This document shows positions 18,887-26,332 of a stretch of 64,000 nucleotides of DNA, one piece after another (position 1 is the stretch's first letter; every line of letters begins with the position of its first letter). The DNA is taken from contig NZ_CP029347.1 in NCBI RefSeq assembly GCF_003143555.1, forward strand, positions 1,984,001 through 2,048,000, read 5' to 3'. Position numbers and translations under genes: made by a program. The notes below the pieces were generated by a model. The model saw only the letters and a program-made list of their open reading frames with translations. It was not told the DNA's origin and did not search any database. The stretch comes from Saliniradius amylolyticus. Lineage in GTDB: Bacteria; Pseudomonadota; Gammaproteobacteria; Enterobacterales; Alteromonadaceae.

Positions 18887-20608
18887 TTACCAGTTCTGCA
18901 CATTCGCATCGGCGAAGCCGTAGGCCGTGCCAACAAGATCGCGTGCCGCTTCGATGTCAGCCAGATAGGCGTCCATATCGCCAGTCAAAACAGGCTTATC
19001 GCCGATCAACTGATGTAGGCTGGCAAAATCTTCATCGGAAATGGCCTTGAAGCGATTAAACTGCAAGCCCAGTGCAAAGGCTTTCAGCTCTGACCAATGA
19101 GTCGCCAAGGCACCATAATCAAAGTCCTCGGTATTGATGTTCTCATAGTCAGACAACGTAGAGTTGGCATAGTGAATCACATTTGCCGCCACAACTTTTT
19201 CCCACTCCGAAACAATAATGTCTCGCTGCACTTTCAGATCATCCATCTGTGCAGTAGTCAGAGCCTGACCGGCGTTGTCGTTAATGATCTTACGGCCTTG
19301 CAGGAAGGCATCGAAGATGGACTGCGTGAAGTCGGTCTTAACACCCTCTTGAGAGCCCAGGTCACGCTTGGCGGCATAACCGGCAAAGGTAAAGTTAAAC
19401 TCAGATTCCAGATCGATGCTGCCGCTTTCATCGGTATCCATATAACCGGGGCTGGCGATCATCTCATCGCTGTAATCCAGAAAGTCACGGGCCGCACCAA
19501 AATAGCCATAACCTTCATCAAACTGATGCTCCAATGTGGTAAAGGCAGCACCATCATCCTGGCTGGTATTGTCGGTCATCAGGCCTTTGCCTTCCGTGTC
19601 GTCATCCAGATAGTCATCCACAGACTGGGAATAAGCAACGCCCATTAGCAGAAACTTGTGGATCAGTTGGCTCAGATTAAGACCATCATCCGTCAGGTGA
19701 ACCTTGTTGATGACATCACCAAAGGGATCCAAACGCTGATTACCCGCCAACTGGCTTTCGGCATTGTCGGCCAACTCATTAAACCAGCTACGAACCAGAC
19801 TTTCCGGGTCAGTACTACCAGCCGCGCCCCAACCCACAAACTCGGTACTCCAATCTTTATGCTGGCCAGTGGCGTCGTTGCCCGCAAGCTTACCGACCAG
19901 GTTTTTGTTTGAGCCTGATACCTCTAGCAGGGTTTGCTGATCCTTAGCGGGATCAGTGGAAATTCGAATATTGGTCGCACCCCAGATAGCATCATACTGG
20001 TCGCCGAAGTTATCAAAGTACTGAAGCAGAGCATCCAGTGCATCCTGACGGTCTACATAACCGGCGTTATTAAAGTCTTCTACCGCGCCAAACTCGGTAT
20101 CCATCAATGTTTTGATGTCCGTCAGCAACACATAGCGTGCTATCTGACCAGAGTAAGAGACGCTGGATTCTTCAGTAAAGGCGCTGGTAAAGCTGTAGGT
20201 ATCCAGCACATCGGTCACATCGATACTGAATTCTTCAGTTACACTCTCATCGCCGCTGTCGGTGGCGGTGACATTCAGAGTGACAGTCGCTGCTTTCTCA
20301 AAGTTTAACGCCTGGCCTTCTGCCAGCATCAGGGTGTTGCCGGTCACAACGAAACGCTCATCGTCGACGCTAAAGGTGTGGCTGTCGTCGTCTTCGTCGG
20401 TGACAGTCAGTGTACCGATTTCAGCACCGGCGATATTCTCTTCAACGCTGTTAGCGTCGAGGCTGATAGCCGTAGGGGCAGCATTACCGCTGCCACCATT
20501 GTCACCGCCAGAGTTATCGTTATTGTCATTACTGGAAGAGCCGCCGCAGGCGGACAGCATTAAAGAAGCAACAATCGCCGCCAAAGCCGTTTTTCTTGTT
20601 GTAAGCAT
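18887..20608 (-). CDS. DUF4856 lipoprotein with N-terminal cadherin-like domain
   Basis: Large surface or periplasmic lipoprotein of 573 residues. I start at the ATG at 20608 (MLTTRKTA) because it gives a clean lipoprotein signal with Cys21 (LMLSAC) and a GGGAA ribosome site; the frame extends 14 codons upstream without support. A Ser/Asn/Gly/Asp linker follows the cysteine, then a cadherin-like repeat (about 42-135), then a DUF4856 domain to the end. The DUF has no known activity but is repeatedly found beside imelysins and TonB receptors. Sequences resembling Fur boxes lie just upstream. Confidence 0.85.
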   Translation of the reverse strand: MLTTRKTALAAIVASLMLSACGGSSSNDNNDNSGGDNGGSGNAAPTAISLDANSVEENIAGAEIGTLTVTDEDDDSHTFSVDDERFVVTGNTLMLAEGQALNFEKAATVTLNVTATDSGDESVTEEFSIDVTDVLDTYSFTSAFTEESSVSYSGQIARYVLLTDIKTLMDTEFGAVEDFNNAGYVDRQDALDALLQYFDNFGDQYDAIWGATNIRISTDPAKDQQTLLEVSGSNKNLVGKLAGNDATGQHKDWSTEFVGWGAAGSTDPESLVRSWFNELADNAESQLAGNQRLDPFGDVINKVHLTDDGLNLSQLIHKFLLMGVAYSQSVDDYLDDDTEGKGLMTDNTSQDDGAAFTTLEHQFDEGYGYFGAARDFLDYSDEMIASPGYMDTDESGSIDLESEFNFTFAGYAAKRDLGSQEGVKTDFTQSIFDAFLQGRKIINDNAGQALTTAQMDDLKVQRDIIVSEWEKVVAANVIHYANSTLSDYENINTEDFDYGALATHWSELKAFALGLQFNRFKAISDEDFASLHQLIGDKPVLTGDMDAYLADIEAARDLVGTAYGFADANVQNW

Positions 20609-20641
20609 AGAATTCCCGTTTCTTTGAAATGAATGTGCAAA

Positions 20642-20656
20642 TGAAAACAATTCTCG
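20642..20656 (-). promoter_or_regulatory. Weak Fur-box-like site upstream of the DUF4856 gene
   Basis: Read on the minus strand this 15-mer matches 10 of 15 positions of the Fur consensus TGATAATGATTATCA. It is 34 bases upstream of the chosen start codon and next to a better match, so it may form part of an extended Fur-bound region. Confidence 0.4.
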
Positions 20657-20674
20657 ATTATAAACATCGGCAAT

Positions 20675-20689
20675 TGAGAATCAATATTA
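20675..20689 (-). promoter_or_regulatory. Fur-box-like site upstream of the DUF4856 gene
   Basis: The minus-strand 15-mer TAATATTGATTCTCA matches 12 of 15 positions of the Fur consensus. It lies in a very AT-rich intergenic stretch between the DUF4856 start and the end of the ABC ATPase gene. Iron-dependent repression of the downstream lipoprotein/receptor genes is inferred. Confidence 0.6.
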
Positions 20690-20751
20690 TTTACAGGAAT
20701 ATTTCGGATTTATTGGGGTGGATCAATTCGGCAGTGTTTAGCGCCGCTTTT

Positions 20752-21771
20752 TTAGTCGGTGACCAATGGCAAATAAGACTCTCTCAGCACCAAACTTATG
20801 TGCTGCCCGGGCTGATAGTGTTCTGAACCTGTCGTCGCCACCCAGATTGAATGCTCACTGGGCAGTCGCACCTGTAACAAGTGATGGGTACCCAAATAAG
20901 CCGATTCCAATACTTCCGCGAGAACCCCCTCTGGCTGTATTTGAACGGACTCGGGCCGCACCAGACACGAACCAGTATCGGCCTGCACGGTTGTCAGTGG
21001 TTGAAAGTCGCCCAGCTCACAATGCCAGATCTCGCTCTTTCGCTTGGCCGGCAGTAACACACCCCGGCCGATAAACTCGGCCACAAAACGGGTGGCGGGA
21101 CGATGATACAAGTTAGGGGCATTATCCCACTGGTGCACCCTGCCCTGAGCCATAACCGCAATATGGTCAGCCAAGGCAAACGCTTCAGCCTGATCATGGG
21201 TTACCAGTAACGCGGTAATGCCCTCGTGGCGAAGAATACGACGCACCTGACGAGCCAACCCTTCACGCAATTCCGTGTCCAGACTGGAAAACGGCTCATC
21301 CAGCAGCAGCACATCCGGCTTCGGTGCCAGCGCGCGGGCCAGTGCCACTCGCTGCTGCTGACCGCCGGACAATGAATAGCTGTAACGACCGGCAAAATCG
21401 GTGAGTTCCACCAGTTCCAGAAGCTCTCGAACGCGTGCCTGGCGCTTGTCGGCAGACCACTGGCCTAAACCAAAACCGATGTTTTCCGCCACAGTCAGAT
21501 GAGGGAACAGAGCAAAGTCCTGAAATACCATACCCACATGGCGTTTTTCCGGAGCCATATGTTCGTTGACGCCGCTCACCACCCGGCCTTCCAGTTCAAT
21601 ACTGCCCTGAGCCACCGGCTCAAAACCGGCGATGGCTCTTAATACCGAGGTTTTGCCACAGCCCGAGGGCCCCAGCAAACAGCCAATCTCCCCGGCATGC
21701 AGCCGAAAGCTGACGTCGTCTACGACTTTCTTGGCATCATAAGCAACAGCGATGCCGTTCACTAACAACAT
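20752..21771 (-). CDS. fbpC: Ferric iron ABC transporter ATP-binding protein
   Basis: ATPase subunit of an FbpABC/AfuABC-type Fe(III) importer. The 339 residues show Walker A GPSGCGKT (34-41), Q-loop VFQDFALFPHLT, signature LSGGQQQR (134-141) and Walker B LLLDEP with Asp158-Glu159. A C-terminal regulatory TOBE-like domain follows (about 245-339). The ATG overlaps the permease stop by one base. It is the last gene of the transporter operon; the symbol is given by family, since Fut, Afu and Fbp names overlap. Confidence 0.88.
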   Translation of the reverse strand: MLLVNGIAVAYDAKKVVDDVSFRLHAGEIGCLLGPSGCGKTSVLRAIAGFEPVAQGSIELEGRVVSGVNEHMAPEKRHVGMVFQDFALFPHLTVAENIGFGLGQWSADKRQARVRELLELVELTDFAGRYSYSLSGGQQQRVALARALAPKPDVLLLDEPFSSLDTELREGLARQVRRILRHEGITALLVTHDQAEAFALADHIAVMAQGRVHQWDNAPNLYHRPATRFVAEFIGRGVLLPAKRKSEIWHCELGDFQPLTTVQADTGSCLVRPESVQIQPEGVLAEVLESAYLGTHHLLQVRLPSEHSIWVATTGSEHYQPGQHISLVLRESYLPLVTD

Positions 21772-23432
21772 TATTGGTATCCTTTTCGGGTCGCTTCGAT
21801 GGCGCGTGACAACCAGATAACCGGTAAAACGCCCACTACCAGTATGGCCAACGATGGCAGAGCGGCGTCGGCCAGGCGTTCATCGGACGCCAGTTCATAG
21901 GCCTTAACCGCCAGCGTATCAAAGTTAAAGGGTCTTAGAATCAAGGTGGCGGGCAGTTCTTTCAGTACATCCACAAACACCAGCAATAAGGCCGCCAGTA
22001 CACTGGGACGCAATATGGGCAGGTGAATGCGCTTTAAAATGCCGATGGGAGAAAGGCCCAGACTGCGACCGGCCTGATCCATCGACGGGCGAATACGCTC
22101 CAGGCCAGTGTCGATCTGATGCAACGACACCGCCAGAAACCGTATACTGTAGGCCAGTACCAGCGCAAACAGGGTGCCAGAAAAAATCAGTCCGGTTTGA
22201 ATACCAAACCAGGACGCCATCAGTCCGTGTATACGGTGATCCAGCCAGCTGAGCGGCAACAAGCAGCCTACCGCGATCACCGTTCCCGGTACCGCATAGC
22301 CCAGCGAGGCAGTATTGATAGGCCAGCGAATGCGGCTGTTAGGTCTGAGCCGTTTGCCATAACTAAACAGCAGGGCCAGCAGCAACACGACCATCGCGGT
22401 GACCCCGGCTAACAGGAAACTGTTCCCCATCAATCCGATAAACTCGCTATCAAACTGCTCAAAGCCGGTATAAAACACCCAGTGCGATAGCATCAACACT
22501 GGCAGTATAAACCCCAGGGTCAGTGGTAGCGCACAGCACGCAAACAAGAAACCGGCCCAAGCGCCGCGCACCCTCTGGCGACGTGCGGTAATCTGCTTAT
22601 GCCCTTGATAGTAATAACGGATCTTGCGGCGTGAGTACTTTTCCAGAATCAACAGAATAAACACAAAGCCAGTCAATAAGGCAGCTAATTGTGCTGCGCC
22701 CACGCTATTCCCCATACCAAACCAGGTGCGGAAGATGCCGGTGGTAAAGGTACTGACCCCAAAGTACTGCACCGTGCCATAGTCGGCGAACGCCTCCATC
22801 ATCGCCAGCGCCACGCCGGTTAAAATGGCAGGCCGCGCCATCGGCACCGCCACCTTAAAAAAGGTGGCTACCGGCCCCATGCCCAAAGCCTGACTGACCT
22901 CGTACAGGCTTAAGCTCTGCTCACGAAAGCCATTGCGAGCCAGCATAAACACATAGGGGTAAAGCACCAGTGTCAGCATTACAATAGCGCCGCCCAAAGA
23001 GCGAATCTCTGGAAAGTAATAGTCGCCGTATTGCCAGTCAAACAGACTTCGAAGCAGGCTTTGTACTGGTCCGGCAAAGTCCAGGAACCCGGTGTAGCTG
23101 TAAGCGATAATGTAGGCAGGCATCGCCATCGGCAGCAGCAATAACCACTCAAACTGACGCCGCCCCGGGAATTCAAAATGGTGACATAACCAAGCCAGGC
23201 CTGTACCGATGGTCATGGTGCCAAGCCCCACTCCCAGAGCCAGAAGCAGGCTGTTAACCACATAACTGGATAACACCGTGTCGGTCAGGTGCTGCCACAG
23301 CTGCCACTGAGGGTCCGCCACACTGCTTAGCACCACCAGAACGGGCAGTGCCAGCACAAAGGCTGGCACCCAAACGGCGATGCGCCAACCATCGGTTAGC
23401 GCATTTTTAAACGAAAAGATTCGGTCAGTCAC
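21771..23432 (-). CDS. fbpB: Ferric iron ABC transporter permease
   Basis: Inner-membrane permease of 553 residues made of two fused BPD_transp_1 halves, about 12 membrane segments in all. Each half carries an EAA-type loop: EVSQALGMGPVATFFKVAVPMARPA in the first, and QAGRSLGLSPIGILKRIHLPILRPS in the second. This fused architecture is typical of Fbp/Sfu/Afu iron importers. It lies 10 bases after the binding-protein gene and is translationally coupled to the ATPase gene. Confidence 0.9.
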   Translation of the reverse strand: MTDRIFSFKNALTDGWRIAVWVPAFVLALPVLVVLSSVADPQWQLWQHLTDTVLSSYVVNSLLLALGVGLGTMTIGTGLAWLCHHFEFPGRRQFEWLLLLPMAMPAYIIAYSYTGFLDFAGPVQSLLRSLFDWQYGDYYFPEIRSLGGAIVMLTLVLYPYVFMLARNGFREQSLSLYEVSQALGMGPVATFFKVAVPMARPAILTGVALAMMEAFADYGTVQYFGVSTFTTGIFRTWFGMGNSVGAAQLAALLTGFVFILLILEKYSRRKIRYYYQGHKQITARRQRVRGAWAGFLFACCALPLTLGFILPVLMLSHWVFYTGFEQFDSEFIGLMGNSFLLAGVTAMVVLLLALLFSYGKRLRPNSRIRWPINTASLGYAVPGTVIAVGCLLPLSWLDHRIHGLMASWFGIQTGLIFSGTLFALVLAYSIRFLAVSLHQIDTGLERIRPSMDQAGRSLGLSPIGILKRIHLPILRPSVLAALLLVFVDVLKELPATLILRPFNFDTLAVKAYELASDERLADAALPSLAILVVGVLPVIWLSRAIEATRKGYQ

Positions 23433-23442
23433 TGAATATGGC

Positions 23443-24459
23443 TTACTTCCAGCCTGCTTTGTCCATCAGAGTGAGTGCCTCACCGTTCAGCTTACCCACC
23501 ACTTCCAGTGGAATTGACTCCGCTTTAAAGTCACCAAACTGCTTAAGCACCTCGCTTTGCTCGACGCCCGCGCGAACCGGGTATTCCTGATTGTGCCTCG
23601 CGTACCATTGCTGACTTTCTGGCGTAATCAAAAATTCCAGCAGTTTTTGAGCGTTGTCGGCATTGTTGCTGTGGCGGGTCACCGCCGCGCCAGAAATGTT
23701 CACATGTACCCCGCGCTCATCCTGATTTGGCCAGAATACCGCAACTTTCTGTGCCGCTTCGACCTGGGCTGGATCGTCGCTGACATGCATACCGGCAAGA
23801 TAATAGGTATTGGCGATGGCAATATCACACTGGCCGGCGGCAACGGCGCGAATCTGGTCTCGATCCCCGCCTTTGGGTGGGCGGGCAAAGTTTTTCACCA
23901 GTCCCTTAGCCCAGGCTAAGGTCTCGGCCTCGCCTTTTTGCTCGATCATGGCCGCCACCATAGACTGGTTGTAGATATTGCTGGACGAGCGAATGCAGAT
24001 ACGTCCCTGCCACTTGTCATCGGTGAGCGCTTCCATGGTCGAAAGCTCAGCCGGGTCTACTCTGTCCTTAGCGTACATGATGGTGCGTGCTCGTTTGGTC
24101 AGGGCAAACCACTGGTTGTCCTCGCCGCGCAGACGCGCCGGAATATGCTGTTTCAGGACCTCGGAATCAACGCTTTGCAGCAAATTCTGTTCCTTGGCCC
24201 GGTACAAGCGCCCCACATCGGTGGTGATCAGCACATCCGCTGGTGTCAGCGAACCTTCTGCGGCGATACGGGAGATCAGAGTATCTGCCTTACCGGTGAT
24301 CAAATTCACCTCAACGCCGGTTTGCTCGGTAAAACGCTCCAATACCGGCTTGATCAGTGCCTCCTTACGAGCCGAATAGACATTGACCTGTTCGGCCGCC
24401 ACTGAGGGCAACACCGTAAGTGCCGATAAGGCAAAGGCTAAAACGCGGGACTTTATCAT
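23443..24459 (-). CDS. fbpA: Ferric iron ABC transporter substrate-binding protein
   Basis: Periplasmic iron-binding protein of 338 residues with a signal peptide ending near PSVAAEQVNVYSARK. The adjacent tyrosines in NTYYLAGM and the IYNQS segment match the Tyr ligands used by FbpA/FutA-type proteins for ferric iron. I chose the ATG at 24459, nine bases after GGAGGTGG; two TTG codons in frame just upstream are too close to that site. A strong Fur-box match lies about 60 bases upstream. Confidence 0.9.
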   Translation of the reverse strand: MIKSRVLAFALSALTVLPSVAAEQVNVYSARKEALIKPVLERFTEQTGVEVNLITGKADTLISRIAAEGSLTPADVLITTDVGRLYRAKEQNLLQSVDSEVLKQHIPARLRGEDNQWFALTKRARTIMYAKDRVDPAELSTMEALTDDKWQGRICIRSSSNIYNQSMVAAMIEQKGEAETLAWAKGLVKNFARPPKGGDRDQIRAVAAGQCDIAIANTYYLAGMHVSDDPAQVEAAQKVAVFWPNQDERGVHVNISGAAVTRHSNNADNAQKLLEFLITPESQQWYARHNQEYPVRAGVEQSEVLKQFGDFKAESIPLEVVGKLNGEALTLMDKAGWK

Positions 24460-24518
24460 CAACAACCACCTCCAAAGGCGACATCAAATGGGCTACTAAT
24501 GGCGGGCATCATAGTCCA

Positions 24519-24537
24519 GTTGATAATAATTCTCAAT
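24519..24537 (-). promoter_or_regulatory. Fur box upstream of the ferric iron importer
   Basis: The core TGATAATAATTCTCA at 24521-24535 matches 13 of 15 positions of the Fur consensus, and its two 7-base arms are inverted repeats with one mismatch. It is in the intergenic region ahead of fbpA, so iron repression of fbpABC is the natural reading. Confidence 0.8.
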
Positions 24538-24576
24538 AAAATTAATGTCGCCTCAGTTGTGTCAGATCAATACAGT

Positions 24577-25026
24577 CTATTGGCTTTCGTACATCAGGTA
24601 ATGGCTTTCCACCATGCCCAAATGTTCGTAAGTGGCCTGTGCCTGTGTGTTCTCTTTTTCGACATACAAGCGATAGCCACACACGTTACCCGCCTGCTCA
24701 CCCAGGCGCTGAACTTCATGGTACAAGCCTGAATAAATGCCCTGACGGCGGTTCTCCGGTTTGACATAAACACTCTGGATCCACCAGAACAGGCCATTGC
24801 GCCAGTCGCTCCATTCATAGGTGACCATCAGGCTGCCAACAATCTGATCGTCTTGCTCGGCCACTAAGTAAAAACCAAAAGCAGGCGTGTCTACAAGTTG
24901 GCGTACACCAGCGCTTAGGGTATCCGGGTTCAGGGTCTTGCCCTCGGTTTCCCGGGCCATCAGTTGGTTAAAGTCCACCAAAGCCGAGACATCGTCCAGG
25001 GTAGCCGGTCGAATTTGAATGCTCAT
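24577..25026 (-). CDS. GNAT family N-acetyltransferase
   Basis: Cytoplasmic acyltransferase of 149 residues. It begins MSIQIRPATLDDVSALVDF and contains the acetyl-CoA-binding motif A region QSVYVKPENRRQGIYSGLY, followed by GYRLYVEKENTQAQATYEHLGM, the usual motif B ending. The substrate cannot be told from sequence. It stands alone between fbpA and the plus-strand yciH gene. Confidence 0.85.
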   Translation of the reverse strand: MSIQIRPATLDDVSALVDFNQLMARETEGKTLNPDTLSAGVRQLVDTPAFGFYLVAEQDDQIVGSLMVTYEWSDWRNGLFWWIQSVYVKPENRRQGIYSGLYHEVQRLGEQAGNVCGYRLYVEKENTQAQATYEHLGMVESHYLMYESQ

Positions 25027-25139
25027 TGTTGATCCTACGCAAAGAGTATGAAAGCCCGTGATTCTATCCTAAAGCTAGAGTGTTAAAAACGCGTGCTATT
25101 GTTTACTATGGCCTTTTTCAGCGTAATCAGGTTTATATC

Positions 25140-25460
25140 ATGAGCGACAATAATCTGGTTTATTCAACCGATATGGGCCGGATCAAGCCGGAAGAACCCA
25201 AGAGCCAGCCCAAAAGCGGCGACGGTATCGTGCGTTTGCGTCGGGAAACCAAAGGCCGAAAGGGCAAGGGCGTGACCATCGTCGACGGTCTGCTCGACCC
25301 TGACGAACAAATAAAGAAATTGTGCAAAGAACTCAAAAAACAATGCGGCACCGGTGGTACCGTAAAAGACGGTGTGATCGAGATCCAGGGTGATAACCGG
25401 AATAACATCAAGGCCGCACTGGAAAAGAAAGGCTATCAGGTCAAGCTGGCCGGTGGCTAA
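25140..25460 (+). CDS. yciH: YciH/SUI1 family translation initiation factor-like protein
   Basis: Small protein of 106 residues with the SUI1/eIF1-like core from about residue 30: RLRRETKGRKGKGVTIVDG, CGTGGTVKDGVIEIQGDNR and a C-terminal KKGYQVKLAGG. E. coli YciH affects start-site selection, but its physiological role is not settled. The open frame extends 20 codons upstream; the ATG at 25140 (MSDNNLVYSTD) gives the family start. It precedes the double-receiver gene by 17 bases. Confidence 0.9.
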   Translation: MSDNNLVYSTDMGRIKPEEPKSQPKSGDGIVRLRRETKGRKGKGVTIVDGLLDPDEQIKKLCKELKKQCGTGGTVKDGVIEIQGDNRNNIKAALEKKGYQVKLAGG

Positions 25461-25477
25461 TACTCAAAGGATTATTT

Positions 25478-26281
25478 ATGACGCATCATATTTCCCGAAC
25501 TGATCTGAATATTCTGCTACTGGAACCCTCAGATACGCAGCGCAAGATTATTACCAATATGCTGCACAAAGCTGATATCGGTAATGTTGTTCCCGTGGGG
25601 AATGTCGAGGAAGCCAAAAAACAAATCAGTCTGCATGGCGCCGATCTGGTGGTCAGCGCCATGTATTTTGAAGACGGCACGGGCATGGATTTGCTCAATA
25701 GCATCAAGTCCAATCCGGAAACCGAGAGCATCCCCTTTATGCTGGTGTCCAGCGAGTTCCGCCCGGCCAAGCTGGAAGAATTTAAACAGGCGGGTGTCGT
25801 GGCAATTCTGCCCAAACCCTTTGAACCCGTGCATTTGCACCGGGCCATTGATGCCACATTGGATTTACTCAACGCCGAAGAGTTGGACCTGGAGCTGTTC
25901 GATATCGCCGAGGTACGCGTGCTGCTAGTAGACGACAGTATGACGGCTCGTAAGCATATTCGCCGCGTATTGGAAGGCATGGGACTGGCTAAAATCGACG
26001 AAGCCGAGAACGGTGCCAATGCCCTGACTCTGCTCAAAGACAATACCTATGACTTAGTGGTTACCGATTTTAATATGCCGGAGATGGACGGTCGCGAGCT
26101 GAGCGAGTTTATCCGTTTTAACCCCAACACCGCTCATATCCCCATTATCATGGTCACCAGTGAAGCCAACAACAGCATGCAGATGAACAACATCCAGCAG
26201 ACCGGCGTCAACGCACTCTGTGACAAACCCTTCGAGGCTGCCGAGGTGCGCCGTATTCTGCATACACTATTAAACCAGTAA
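25478..26281 (+). CDS. Double receiver-domain response regulator
   Basis: Cytoplasmic protein of 267 residues made of two receiver domains and no output domain. The second (about 146-267) is canonical, with Asp152-Asp153, phosphoacceptor Asp197 in VVTDFNMPEMDG, and Lys250. The first (about 10-133) keeps Lys113 but has Ser60-Ala61 where the phosphoacceptor aspartate should be, so it is a pseudo-receiver. No kinase gene is adjacent. It may work as a phosphate sink or CheY-like signal carrier; this is inference. Confidence 0.85.
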   Translation: MTHHISRTDLNILLLEPSDTQRKIITNMLHKADIGNVVPVGNVEEAKKQISLHGADLVVSAMYFEDGTGMDLLNSIKSNPETESIPFMLVSSEFRPAKLEEFKQAGVVAILPKPFEPVHLHRAIDATLDLLNAEELDLELFDIAEVRVLLVDDSMTARKHIRRVLEGMGLAKIDEAENGANALTLLKDNTYDLVVTDFNMPEMDGRELSEFIRFNPNTAHIPIIMVTSEANNSMQMNNIQQTGVNALCDKPFEAAEVRRILHTLLNQ

Positions 26282-26332
26282 CCCTGTCGGGGCGGCGCTG
26301 GCCGCCTGTCCGGCTAACAAAGGGATTCATCC

